Positions 54,672 to 64,000 of a stretch of 64,000 nucleotides of DNA are shown piece after piece. Within the stretch, counting starts at the first letter, position 1; every line of letters starts with the position of its first letter. The stretch is taken from contig NZ_AQYJ01000021.1 in NCBI RefSeq assembly GCF_000380565.1, positions 171,354-235,353 on the forward strand. The letters run 5' to 3'. The position numbers and the translations under genes were made by a program. The stretch comes from Microbulbifer variabilis ATCC 700307. GTDB taxonomy: Bacteria; Pseudomonadota; Gammaproteobacteria; Pseudomonadales; Cellvibrionaceae. The notes under the pieces are model-generated. The model was given only the letters and a program-made list of their open reading frames with translations. It ran no database searches and was not told the DNA's origin.

Positions 54672-55948
54672 TGCTCTCTCTACTTATCTGTATATGCGTG
54701 GTAGCTGATGAAAATAGATATCTGGTGGACCGTCGTTATTTGGTACGGTTCCTGTGATTTGGCTGATTGATAACTTAGTAAGGTCAATTAGTCACCTTAC
54801 GCAATAAACCAGTCTTCTTGTTGAGTGTTTAGGAGCTTTGTGGGGCATTAGTAACAGGTTTCGGGTGTTACTTTTCTACATCACATCCAATCTTGTTTTT
54901 ATCTATTGGCGACATTGCTGAAGTGCTATTAAGTGGAATGAGGCTGGGTGGAGGAAGGGGTAGCAGTGTTTCTTTTTTGGTTTGTTTGTGCTTCTTGTGA
55001 CTTACTTTTTTAGCAGGACGAAAGGGTTGCCCCGTTGGCCTGATTATCCGTTATTAGTTTGTTGACAGGCAGCAGGTCATAAGTGAGAGAACTCAAGATC
55101 CGCATAGCAGCCTTATTATTGGTGTATTTGGATTTGGTGAGATGCAATTTAGCAAATGCTGACAGGGAGTAGCACTATATTATTGTGCTGCGGGTATCTC
55201 ACTGGTGGTTCTTAGAATCTAGAGTGCTAATGAAGTTTATCGTGTTCTTCGCTTCTACATTGGTAACTTGAGGTTGTTCTGCCGTAGCTTGAGAGAGTAT
55301 TTGTTTACTTCTAATTACAAGTGGAGGCTAGGTACTTGGTGTTTTAAAGATTGGAAATCGCCTGTTAAATTTAGGGATGACGTTGTTAGGCTGGCTTCCG
55401 TTGATAATTTTTGGTCGAAATAGGTTTACTTTTTGTTGTGATCCTCAATTTTAATTGATGGTGGATGCCTGCTCATAAAAGGAGGGTCCTAGACTGTAAG
55501 AATATATTTTAATGATAGGGAATCACTTTTTTCTGGAGTTGATTTTTTGCTGCCATAGGTGCTGTTTTTTCATGGTTTCTAGTATTGGGGGTTATGCAAT
55601 CAACCAGTGAGTTTAGTAATTTAATGAAAGTACGTGGATGACCTGGAAAAGCGATGCTGTGGCAGTCGATGCAATATAATAGCTGCCCCAAACACGAATT
55701 TTTGGTGTTTTGATGTATATATTTTCTTATTTGTTAGTTTCTAATAAGGTCTTTTGAGGTGAGGATTTATATGGGATGGGGTTGCTTAAACAATAAACAA
55801 TAAACAATAAACAATATAGAGGATTTAGAGTAGAAAAATAGAGCCTGTCAATTCATTATAAACTGTCTTATTGGTTGATTTTTTCCGCGAAAAGGCGCTT
55901 GTTATTAGCTGTAATTGGAGGAGTATTGACGCTCGGCTATACTGCCGA
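54672..55948. other. Gene-poor stretch, about 1.3 kb
   Basis: No intact gene is supported. An ATG at 55230 starts a lipoprotein-like leader (MKFIVFFASTLVT) that stops after 13 codons, with GCSAVA beyond. An overlapping open frame without a start (55223-55423) contains SNYKWRLGTWCFKDWKSPVK. Both look like remnants. Short AAACAAT repeats lie at 55788-55815. Confidence 0.45.
55788..55815. repeat. Four tandem copies of AAACAAT
   Basis: A 7-base unit is repeated four times without a mismatch, 170 bases upstream of the giant RHS gene. Such short runs can vary in number by strand slippage. Any effect on promoter spacing is an inference. Confidence 0.7.
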
Positions 55949-55976
55949 TCCCACCTAATTCTTGAAATAGGTGGGA
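55949..55976 (+). promoter_or_regulatory. Hairpin overlapping the ribosome site of the RHS gene
   Basis: TCCCACCTA at 55949-55957 pairs perfectly with TAGGTGGGA at 55968-55976 around a 10-base loop. The 3' arm contains the GGGA of GGGAGAG (55973-55979), the ribosome binding site of the TTG start at 55989. The hairpin would hide that site in the mRNA. It lacks a T run, so a terminator is less likely. Confidence 0.6.
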
Positions 55977-55988
55977 GAGAACTATAGT

Positions 55989-58900
55989 TTGCATAATAAG
56001 AGTATTTTTGCTGTGTCCAAGAGTTTTAGTGCACTTTCCAGTGCCTGGTTGTCTGGATTATTTTTTCTTTGGCTACCTGCTCTGGCCCTGGCTGGCGTAT
56101 CGGGTCCCTCATCCAGTTCTACAGGAAAATTTACGTTAACATTAACTGGAACCCCTGAGTATCTTACCGAGTATAAAAATGGTTCTCGGGTGAGAGATAT
56201 TGCAGTCAGTGGAAGTTCTGCATCAATCACTGTTTCATCAACAGGGACTTATAGGTATGACGCCTGGAGTAGGCTTTGTTTGATTTGGGGGTTTGGGGGT
56301 CGCTGTGAGGAATGGGATATTGAGAAAATTTCCTTCGGCAGCCATACGGTTAAAGTTACTCTCGAACCCAACGCTACTCCCCCGGGATCTATTTCTCTCC
56401 CATCTACTAGTACATCAGGCAATATTAGAGTGCAGTGGGGCGCTGCTTCCGTAAAACCAAAAAGTTATGAACTTTGGCGAAAAATTGAAGGTAGTACCAC
56501 TTGGAAGATGGTTTACTCGGGCTCTGCCCTTTATAAGGACTTTTCTGACCTGATAACTGGAAAGTATGAGTTTCGGGCTCGTGCTTGCATCTCTGGTTGT
56601 AGCAGCTATACATCTTCAAAGAGTATTACGGTGGTTAGAACCCCACATTCAATTGGGGTGCCAGTAACAAATCTTTACGGCAGTATTGCTGTGTCGTGGT
56701 CTTCCGTTTACGCTGCGGAAAAATATATTCTTCAGGAACAAAAAGACGGCGGAGCCTGGACTCAGGTTTACAATGGTATAGGGACGTCCAATACTTTAAC
56801 TGGTCGCAGTACCGGTAGTTATCTATATCGTGTTGCCGCGATCAAGGGCGGTATTACTGGTGCATTTAAATACTCTACTACTGTTACTGTAGTCAGATCT
56901 CCACTCTCTATTAGCGTGCCTGTTGCGAGTGCCAATGGCATTTTGGCAATATCTTGGGCGGCAGTTTCTGGAGCGGACAAATATATACTTCAGGAACAAA
57001 AAAATGGCGGCTCTTGGACTCAAGTCTACAGTGGTAGCGGAACGCAAAAAACGTTAACTGGTCGTGGTAGTGGCAGCTACAGTTACCGCGTTGCCGCAGT
57101 AAAGGGTAGTACCACTGGCCTCTATAAGCAGTCCTCCACGGTTACGGTAATTAGTATCCCTCAATCGATTACAGTACCAGCATCGAGCACTACTGGCAGT
57201 GTGACTGTATCTTGGTCGCAAGTTGCCGGTGCGGACAAATATGTTTTACAGGAGCAAAAAAACAACGGCTCCTGGACTCAGGTCTACAGTGGTAGCGGAA
57301 CGCAAACAACCTTAAGCGGGCGGGGCAGTGACAGCTACATCTATCGGGTTGCCGCGGTCAAAGGCAGTGTCACCACGGCTTTTAAAAGTTCCTCGACGGT
57401 CATAGTATCTCGCCCCCCCGCTGTGCCAGGGAACCTCACGCTACCGGGTAGTTCAACTGGTGCCTATAGCGTCAGTTGGAGCCCGGTTACCGGAGCGGCA
57501 AGATATATATTGGCTCAGTCCGGTAATGCTTCTGGCAGCTGGAGTTTGGCCGGAACCAGTAAACCTTTTAGCCAGAGCAGTAACGGAAATTATTCCTATC
57601 GGGTTAGAGCTTGTAAGACGTATGGTGGTGTTGAGGCCTGCAGTGGCTGGTCGAGTAGCAAGACTGTTGCTGTCAGCCTGCCAGTTTTGGCGATTCAGTC
57701 AATTAACGGCGGGTCTGTCAAATTATCTTGGAATATCGACGCGCAGGCACAAAGGATAACCCTGAAGCGAGGTTCCACCACTATTTATGACTCTGGCTGG
57801 AAAGAATCAGTAAGTAAGCAGGGTACGTTTACCGATTCCATAAGCACCAGTGGTAGTTACTCTTACTTCCTCACCACCTGGTACTGTTCCGTTGGGATTC
57901 CCGGCGGAGGCTGCCAAGAAGGCGAGCCATTAAATAATTTTGGCCCGGAGACAGCCAATATTATTTTGAAGCCAGGCCCATCAAGTTTACTTGCAAGCGT
58001 ATCCAGTAGTTATGACGGTTCTGTGGGATTAACCTCCAATAGCTCTGGCCCTATCGAGTCGGTGCGTTGGCAAAAAAGAAAAGCGGAAAGCGACTGGCCG
58101 GCAGATAGTTCCTACGGCTCTGCTGGGAGCAGTACCTTTTCCGTAACCGGGCTTACCGATGGTAATTGGGAGTTCCGCAGTAAAAATTGTAATTCCTCTG
58201 GCTGTAGTAATAGTTGGAGTACATCGGTTGGACTGCTGGTACGGAATCAACCCATACCTACGGCCCCGGCGCTGGATACCATTACTAACAGTTCTACCGG
58301 TACACTTAAATTGAACTGGAGTGACCGCTCTGCCCAGCAAGTTTACAGGTACAAGCTCTACGAAGGCGGCAAGCTACTTGAAGAATTAACCACGAGCTCT
58401 GCGAGTCCAGCGCCTCTCTCTGGCACCACGCTTCAGCGAGATGATGGCAGTTACAGTTACTACCTGATAGCTTGTAATCTGCGTGCTTGCTCCACAGCCA
58501 GCAATGCTCAATCTGTTATCGTCGCTAAAACTCCAGGTGCACCCAAATCCCCTAATCTATCGACAACTTTCTCGCGCACCGGCGAGGTTGATCTCACTTG
58601 GGGTAGTGCTAGTGGCACGATAGTGCACTATGAGATTATTGCCGGTACCGCATCGTCGGCAGAGGGGCCAGTAAGTTGGGATGAAAACGCACCGAGTAAA
58701 CATACAGACCTAACGCGTTTGAGCAAAAAGCTGTCGTTGGAGAATGGCTTCTTCGCCTATCAGGTGCGCGCCTGCAACCAGGTATCGACTTTTAGTAGCT
58801 GCTCAAATACGGTTGCCACGGATATTGTTCAGGTTGACCAGACCCCACCACCTGTAATCGTGGCGGTGCCCCCTTACAAAGCCTCGGCACTATCTACTAC

Positions 58901-61900
58901 CGACCCTAGTGTGTTGGCCTCCGATCGCGTCGGCATCTTGCCCGGGGAATTCCGTGTGAATGAATCCGGCGCGGCGACTTATACCATTCCGCTGCAGGTG
59001 GGCCCTTCATCCGGTGGCAGTACCCCGGCGCTCAGTGTGACTTACAGCAGCTCCGGCAGTAACGGCCCTCTCGGGGCCGGTTGGGGAATTAGTGGATTGT
59101 CCGCTATTAGCGCCTGCCGTAGAACTTTTGAAGAGGGCGGTGCCAATGGCAGCGTCTTCGATCGATTCTGTTTGGATGGCCAGCGGTTGAAACTAGTGTC
59201 GGGTCAGTACGGCAGCCTCGGCAGCGAGTACCGTACAAGCCTGGACAGCTTTGTGCGGGTACGGCTGGTTTCCAGTCCGGCAGGTAACGGCCAGGGTTTT
59301 GAAGTGTACCGCAAGGATGGCTCTATCTCTTATTACGGTATGCATGAGGATGCACAGCAGGAGAAGACCTGGTATCTGAATACCCAGGAGGATAGTGTTG
59401 GCAACCGTATCGAATACACCTACCTGAAAGACACCGCGCTCGGGGAGCACCTGATAGAGGCGGTCGATTACTCTGCGAATGGTCACGATGCAACGCTGAA
59501 TCGGATTCAGTTCCACTACGATACCAGCCGCAGCGATAAACGCTACGGATACAGTTTCGGACAGAAAACGGCATCAACCCGCAGGCTCACCGCAATTACA
59601 TCCACTGCGGACTCGATGGAGTTGCGCAGCTACAACTTCAGCTACCAGGAAAGCGCTACTGGCCGTTTACTGCTCGAAGAGGTTGAGGAGTGTGTGCTGG
59701 GTAACTGTCGCAAGCCCACGATATTTACTTATGCCCAGTTTGCCGGAGCGGGCATGGTGAGTGCGGCTGCTAATCCTAATATCTTCCACTCCGGTTACGA
59801 GGGTGGCAAATATGGAGATGTCAACGGTGACGGACTCACAGATCTGGTGTTTATCCGTTACGACGGCAGTCATGGCAAACGCTATCTCCGTGTTGCCCTG
59901 GGCACTGCCGAGGGGGAGTTGGCCCTGCAATCCGAACAGATGCGTATCCGCGCCAATGAGCGCAAGGAATGGCATCTGTTGGACTACAACAACGATGGTA
60001 AGGATGACCTGCTCCACGCGCCGATAGATGACACCGGCACCCACTGGGCCGTGAATTTGTCTAATGGTAGCGGATTTAGCAGCACTGATAACCCCACGGC
60101 AATCAGCTATCAGAAAGATCAGCTGGGTCAGATGCACGACTTTAATGCCGACGGCTTGCCGGACTTCCTGTCATTTACTCACGCTGTGGGCCTTCCTTCA
60201 GTGAGTGATACGCCCACCATGAAAATCCGTGAGCTGCAGCGCAGCAGTAGCGGAACACTCTCCTTCAAAAGCTCTGAGACGACTCGCAGCTTATCCCTGC
60301 CCACGGTCAGCGCTCCCGGAGGAGTGTCCTCAGCAAACTTCCTACGCACCACTCGAGTGAAACTGCGTAATACGGATATGGTGGCCGATTTCAATGGTGA
60401 CGGTATTGCCGATCTGACTGCGATAATGCAGACAGATTGGACTTGTATCGAGGCACCGAGCGACTGCAACAATCAAAGTCATGTGACCGACAATCACTTC
60501 GTTGTACTGATGTCAGAGGGCGATAATAGCCACAGGGCGGTATTCCATCGTGCACTCAACGGAGAGATAGCACAGGTGGATGATGCCGAGCACCGGATCG
60601 CGGATCTCAATGGCGATAGTCTGCCAGACATGTTATTCCGCTCCAGCGCAGACTGGGATTGGGGCGTATATTACTTTACTGGTGAAGGGTTTATCTCCAC
60701 GGGAACACTTCCAGGGGCCGTGGACGATAAAATCCAGCTATATGACTGGGATATGGATGGCCTGGTGGACATTCTCTATCCCAATGCCAACGATAAAGAA
60801 AACAACGAATACCAGTACCTCTATGTGCTGCCCAACCATTCCAATGGTTTTGGCAGCGCCATTGATACTGGCTTGCTGTTCGGCGCCGATACCAATGATC
60901 ACAGCCATTTGGTGATGGATTTGACTGGTGATGGGCGACCTGAAATAGTCGAGAACTGTGCGAACCGCGATGAGCAGGAAAATCATTGCGATGATATGCG
61001 CAATCACTCAGGCTTTTTTAGTGGTCTAGGCGCTACAGATAAATATGTGCGTGTCTTTAAGCCCAAACATGCCGACAAGCCGGTGGATGTTCTTGAGTCT
61101 GTAGTGAATGGCTTTGGGGTGAAGACGGAAATCCGCTACGCGCGCCTGAATGATACCAGCACTCGTGTCTACACACGTAAACTGGGTTCTTTCAAACTGA
61201 ACTACGGGCGCAGTTCACCGGTATTCGATCTCTACTCACCGATGTACGTGGTACAGAAAGTAATCTCCGATGCGCCGGCGGCCAATGACAATAACAATAC
61301 GGTTGAGGCCCATTACCACTATGCCGGTGGGCGCATGCAGAGCGGTGGGCGCGGCTTTCTCGGTTTTGAATCGGTCACCACCTATGACCCGCAAAACCAA
61401 GTGAAGACCACCACTCACTACCGCCAGGATTATCCCTTTATTGGTATGCCTTCACAGACGGCCAAGGTGATTGAGTCCAATGCCAGTAATATCAAAACCC
61501 CGGCTACCTGTGAGGGTAGTGGACTCACCCTGATCAGCTGCTCTATCAATACCTTGGAATCCATAGCACCGGTATCGGGCAAAACGGTAATGCCCTATAT
61601 CAGCCAAGCGGAGGACAAATCTTACAGCCTGAGCGGGAGTTACCTTGGCAAGGTGGTAACAACCACCAACTACACCGCAGCCAATGATATTCAATATGGC
61701 AATGTCAGCTCGGTAACTGTGAAGCACTATGATGCTTCTAATAACTTGGTGCAGAGCAAATCTACAAGTAACACATACGACAATGTGGTGAGCAGTGACC
61801 GCTGGCATTTGGCGCGCTTGCGTGAGAGCAGCGTCACCACCCAGCGATATGGTGCTCTGGTAGCACCGCAAATCACGCGAACCGCTCATTTTGATTACGA

Positions 61901-64000
61901 TAACCAGACTGGCCTGTTAACCGATGAGTGGGTAGCTAAAGGTAGCGCACAAGAGTTACACACCCACTATGAGCACGACCGCTTCGGCAATCGTGTTGCA
62001 TCCACGGTAACCAATGCGCAGGGCGAAAGCCGTACCAGTCGCACGGGTTTTGACGGCTATGGCCGCTACGCATTAAATCGGGTTAATGAACTCAAACAGA
62101 CTGCCGAGCAAGCTCTGGAGATGGACCCCTTCGGCCAACCGCAGCGCGTACTGGATATCGGCGGTGTGGAAACGCACTATGCCTATTCCCCGTTCGGCAA
62201 TCGCTATTTTGAACACCACGAGACCGGCAGCCATGCTACTACCTTGAGCACACTCTGTGCTGACAGTGGTGGCTGCCCCACAATAGCCGGTGTGCCAGCT
62301 CACTTTAAAGTGACCACAGCCGGTATCGATCAGAGCCAGAGCGTGATGTACCACGATCGACTGGGTCGAGAGATCCGCAAACAGACTCAGGATTTCCATG
62401 GTAATCCAGTGTTTGTCGATACCCAGTATGATGAACAGTCCCGCGTTAAAAAGGTTTCCGACCCTTATGGCAACGGCGGCTCTCCACGCTGGACCATTTA
62501 CTCCTACGATATTCTCGGTCGCACCACTAATGTGGATAGCCCCAGTGGCCAGTGTGACAGCACAATCACTTATAATGGCCTCACGGAAACTGCCACGAAC
62601 TGTGCCCAGCAAAGTAAAGTAACCGAGAAAAACGTCCTCGGTGAGTTGGCTCAGGTTACCGACAATATCGGCGGCAAACTGCAGTACAGCTACTATGCCG
62701 ATGGCAACCTCAAACAGGTGCGTACCCTTAACAGCGGTGGCGGTGAAACTTCAGCGACCAACATTGAGTACGATAATCTCGGCCGCAAGACCCGCATGGT
62801 AGACCCGGATAAGGGCACCTGGACCTACGGTTACACCGGCTTTGGTGAACTGGCCTGGCAAAAAGATGCCAAGGGGCAGGGCACCGCCATGAGCTATGAC
62901 GCCCTCGGCCGTATGGTGACTCGCGCTGATTACACCAGCTTCGATAGCAATAGCCAAACGGGCACTCTGCAGAACTTCAGCCGCTGGTACTACGACCAGG
63001 ATCCCGGCTGTGATTCCAAATTCCGCTTCGAAGGCAAACTGGTGGCTGTAGCCCAGGCCCCTGTCGCTATTGCCGCCGGTTGCAATGCCAATCTGGAGGA
63101 TGTCAATTACCTCAAGCTGCTGCAATACGATACCTACGGTCGTCTGGGTGAAACGAATACCGGGCTCGGTGTACTCGATGGTGAAGGGGATTTTTATGAA
63201 AAAGTCACCTACGACCAATACAGCCGCGTTAGCCGCAGTTTCGACGCCAGCAATCAGCAGGTGGGCGATAATGGGGATTATTTACGCGGTGTAGAAACTG
63301 TCTACAACAACTATGGCTTTAAAGTGGGTGTGCGCGATGTAACCGCCCCCGCAGACAGTGGTTACTATTACCGGGTTAAGCGCATGAATCTGCGTGGCCA
63401 GGTGGAAGAAGTGTTGCTAGGTAACGGCCTCACCACTACCTATGCCTACGATCCACAACATCACCGCCTCACCAGTATCTTAACGGATATCAATCCCGGT
63501 GTGGGTCAGGTGCAGAACCTGCATTACGATTGGAATACTATCGGCAATCTGCTCTCTAAAACCGACCTCAGTGGCGATGGCAGCTACCGCAAGGACCTGC
63601 AGGAACGTTTTGAGTACGACGGCCTCAACCGCCTGCGCTATGCGCGCCTCTATCTGGCCGACAGCCAAACTGCCACCCAGGAGGTGCGCTACGATGATGC
63701 CGGCAATATCACCTATAAAACGGGCGTCGGTAGCTATGAGTACAGTGGCCCACGCCCTCATGCCGTAACCAAAGCCGGCAATACCAGCTATCACTACGAC
63801 GACAACGGCAATATGAGTAGCGACTCAGGCAGTCGTACGCTGGATTACACCGTCTTTGATAAACCCAGCCTGATTAGTAAAGGCGGCCACGATACGCGCT
63901 TCTCCTACGGCCCGGACCGCAGCCGTTTCAAGCGGGTGGATGACAACGGCAAAGGCACAGTGACCACCTTGCAGATCGGCAGCGTCGAGAAAGTGATTGA
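55989..64000 (+). CDS. Giant exported RHS/SpvB-type protein, C-terminus beyond the window
   Basis: A single frame runs from here to the last base, at least 2670 residues. The TTG start is 9 bases after GGGAGAG; a GTG at 55971 is the alternative. Signal peptide near residues 17-37 (GLFFLWLPALALAG). Residues 130-970 are fibronectin-III-like repeats, three of them nearly identical. From about 980 an SpvB-type domain begins (ILPGEFRVNESGAATYTIPL, GLGAGWGISGLS-like). Between 1276 and 1650 lie seven D-x-N-x-D-G-x-x-D calcium-binding repeats (DVNGDGLTDLVF, DFNADGLPDFLS). From about 1970, YD/RHS repeats continue to the edge. The variable toxin tip and any immunity gene lie outside. Confidence 0.9.
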   Translation, partial: MHNKSIFAVSKSFSALSSAWLSGLFFLWLPALALAGVSGPSSSSTGKFTLTLTGTPEYLTEYKNGSRVRDIAVSGSSASITVSSTGTYRYDAWSRLCLIWGFGGRCEEWDIEKISFGSHTVKVTLEPNATPPGSISLPSTSTSGNIRVQWGAASVKPKSYELWRKIEGSTTWKMVYSGSALYKDFSDLITGKYEFRARACISGCSSYTSSKSITVVRTPHSIGVPVTNLYGSIAVSWSSVYAAEKYILQEQKDGGAWTQVYNGIGTSNTLTGRSTGSYLYRVAAIKGGITGAFKYSTTVTVVRSPLSISVPVASANGILAISWAAVSGADKYILQEQKNGGSWTQVYSGSGTQKTLTGRGSGSYSYRVAAVKGSTTGLYKQSSTVTVISIPQSITVPASSTTGSVTVSWSQVAGADKYVLQEQKNNGSWTQVYSGSGTQTTLSGRGSDSYIYRVAAVKGSVTTAFKSSSTVIVSRPPAVPGNLTLPGSSTGAYSVSWSPVTGAARYILAQSGNASGSWSLAGTSKPFSQSSNGNYSYRVRACKTYGGVEACSGWSSSKTVAVSLPVLAIQSINGGSVKLSWNIDAQAQRITLKRGSTTIYDSGWKESVSKQGTFTDSISTSGSYSYFLTTWYCSVGIPGGGCQEGEPLNNFGPETANIILKPGPSSLLASVSSSYDGSVGLTSNSSGPIESVRWQKRKAESDWPADSSYGSAGSSTFSVTGLTDGNWEFRSKNCNSSGCSNSWSTSVGLLVRNQPIPTAPALDTITNSSTGTLKLNWSDRSAQQVYRYKLYEGGKLLEELTTSSASPAPLSGTTLQRDDGSYSYYLIACNLRACSTASNAQSVIVAKTPGAPKSPNLSTTFSRTGEVDLTWGSASGTIVHYEIIAGTASSAEGPVSWDENAPSKHTDLTRLSKKLSLENGFFAYQVRACNQVSTFSSCSNTVATDIVQVDQTPPPVIVAVPPYKASALSTTDPSVLASDRVGILPGEFRVNESGAATYTIPLQVGPSSGGSTPALSVTYSSSGSNGPLGAGWGISGLSAISACRRTFEEGGANGSVFDRFCLDGQRLKLVSGQYGSLGSEYRTSLDSFVRVRLVSSPAGNGQGFEVYRKDGSISYYGMHEDAQQEKTWYLNTQEDSVGNRIEYTYLKDTALGEHLIEAVDYSANGHDATLNRIQFHYDTSRSDKRYGYSFGQKTASTRRLTAITSTADSMELRSYNFSYQESATGRLLLEEVEECVLGNCRKPTIFTYAQFAGAGMVSAAANPNIFHSGYEGGKYGDVNGDGLTDLVFIRYDGSHGKRYLRVALGTAEGELALQSEQMRIRANERKEWHLLDYNNDGKDDLLHAPIDDTGTHWAVNLSNGSGFSSTDNPTAISYQKDQLGQMHDFNADGLPDFLSFTHAVGLPSVSDTPTMKIRELQRSSSGTLSFKSSETTRSLSLPTVSAPGGVSSANFLRTTRVKLRNTDMVADFNGDGIADLTAIMQTDWTCIEAPSDCNNQSHVTDNHFVVLMSEGDNSHRAVFHRALNGEIAQVDDAEHRIADLNGDSLPDMLFRSSADWDWGVYYFTGEGFISTGTLPGAVDDKIQLYDWDMDGLVDILYPNANDKENNEYQYLYVLPNHSNGFGSAIDTGLLFGADTNDHSHLVMDLTGDGRPEIVENCANRDEQENHCDDMRNHSGFFSGLGATDKYVRVFKPKHADKPVDVLESVVNGFGVKTEIRYARLNDTSTRVYTRKLGSFKLNYGRSSPVFDLYSPMYVVQKVISDAPAANDNNNTVEAHYHYAGGRMQSGGRGFLGFESVTTYDPQNQVKTTTHYRQDYPFIGMPSQTAKVIESNASNIKTPATCEGSGLTLISCSINTLESIAPVSGKTVMPYISQAEDKSYSLSGSYLGKVVTTTNYTAANDIQYGNVSSVTVKHYDASNNLVQSKSTSNTYDNVVSSDRWHLARLRESSVTTQRYGALVAPQITRTAHFDYDNQTGLLTDEWVAKGSAQELHTHYEHDRFGNRVASTVTNAQGESRTSRTGFDGYGRYALNRVNELKQTAEQALEMDPFGQPQRVLDIGGVETHYAYSPFGNRYFEHHETGSHATTLSTLCADSGGCPTIAGVPAHFKVTTAGIDQSQSVMYHDRLGREIRKQTQDFHGNPVFVDTQYDEQSRVKKVSDPYGNGGSPRWTIYSYDILGRTTNVDSPSGQCDSTITYNGLTETATNCAQQSKVTEKNVLGELAQVTDNIGGKLQYSYYADGNLKQVRTLNSGGGETSATNIEYDNLGRKTRMVDPDKGTWTYGYTGFGELAWQKDAKGQGTAMSYDALGRMVTRADYTSFDSNSQTGTLQNFSRWYYDQDPGCDSKFRFEGKLVAVAQAPVAIAAGCNANLEDVNYLKLLQYDTYGRLGETNTGLGVLDGEGDFYEKVTYDQYSRVSRSFDASNQQVGDNGDYLRGVETVYNNYGFKVGVRDVTAPADSGYYYRVKRMNLRGQVEEVLLGNGLTTTYAYDPQHHRLTSILTDINPGVGQVQNLHYDWNTIGNLLSKTDLSGDGSYRKDLQERFEYDGLNRLRYARLYLADSQTATQEVRYDDAGNITYKTGVGSYEYSGPRPHAVTKAGNTSYHYDDNGNMSSDSGSRTLDYTVFDKPSLISKGGHDTRFSYGPDRSRFKRVDDNGKGTVTTLQIGSVEKVI
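56640..57420 (+). repeat. Three 258-base tandem repeats encoding fibronectin-III-like domains
   Basis: The phrase KYILQEQK, then WTQVY, recurs at 56721, 56979 and 57237, exactly 258 bases (86 codons) apart. Copies also share PV and SGSGTQ stretches. The nucleotide match is close enough that the array could expand or contract by recombination. The next domain downstream (57430 onward) is more diverged. Confidence 0.8.

Noticed and set aside
55509..55691. 60-codon minus-strand frame in the gap before the RHS gene
   Set aside because: No family or signal; AT-rich region where such frames occur by chance.
59193..63794. Many minus-strand frames of 90-180 codons under the RHS gene
   Set aside because: All lie inside one continuous plus-strand frame with clear SpvB and RHS repeats.
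1..64000. Search for CRISPR arrays, tRNA or rRNA genes, transposases and prophage
   Set aside because: No regular spaced direct repeats, no recognisable RNA genes and no transposase or integrase motifs were seen by eye. A tRNA scan could still reveal one.

Overview
The window looks like part of a marine gammaproteobacterial chromosome of the Cellvibrionales/Microbulbifer type. This rests on gene content only: PhoPQ-like and PepSY genes, DUF3106/DUF3301/DUF1653 proteins, a PA0069-type radical SAM protein, threonine dehydrogenase with glycine C-acetyltransferase, an AruI-like decarboxylase, and large secreted toxins. No search could be run, so the genus is an inference. I saw no rRNA, tRNA, CRISPR array or intact insertion sequence.

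Layout. 1-3300: the end of an 11-residue-repeat coiled-coil protein, an ECF sigma factor operon (sigma, DUF3619-like membrane protein, tiny exported protein, DUF3106 protein), a glycine-zipper protein and a PepSY protein. 3348-5387: PhoP/PhoQ-like two-component pair. 5420-11022 (minus): acyl-CoA dehydrogenase, glycosyltransferase overlapping a PAP2 phosphatase, saccharopine-dehydrogenase-like reductase, DUF1653 and DUF3301 proteins. 11077-16350: SDR, DUF1097-like membrane protein, a 36-residue exported peptide, tpm, GIY-YIG nuclease, radical SAM protein and two NTF2-like proteins. 16959-21069: a tandem family of three condensation/PapA-type acyltransferases, one intact and two broken. 21157-22401: Na+/H+ antiporter. 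22588-25382 (minus): tdh, kbl and a 71-residue protein behind a structured leader that resembles a glycine riboswitch and ends in a hairpin covering the ribosome binding site. 25448-28517 (minus): aldehyde dehydrogenase and 2-ketoarginine decarboxylase. 28790-32788: pdxH, then hscC with a J-domain/RDD membrane partner.

32903-44420 is AT-rich accessory DNA. Its core is a filamentous-haemagglutinin/CDI-type toxin locus with an unusual split: the two-partner-secretion domain lies on one protein, and the stalk, DUF637 and nuclease-like toxin lie on a second protein with its own signal peptide. A probable immunity gene follows. Small two-cysteine exported proteins surround the locus (four intact genes and one remnant). 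44157-47471 holds decayed genes (unknown fragment, alpha/beta hydrolase, ROK fructokinase) around one intact esterase. 47891-52062 (minus) is an RND pump with its adaptor. 52798-54671 (minus) is a lipoprotein metalloprotease with a small exported companion. From 55989 to the right edge runs one very large RHS/SpvB-type exported protein, still open at base 64000. Its TTG start and ribosome binding site follow, and partly lie in, a perfect 9-bp hairpin.

The left half is mostly housekeeping and envelope biology. The right half is a secreted-toxin and surface-protein region with many pseudogenes, which suggests rapid turnover and horizontal acquisition.
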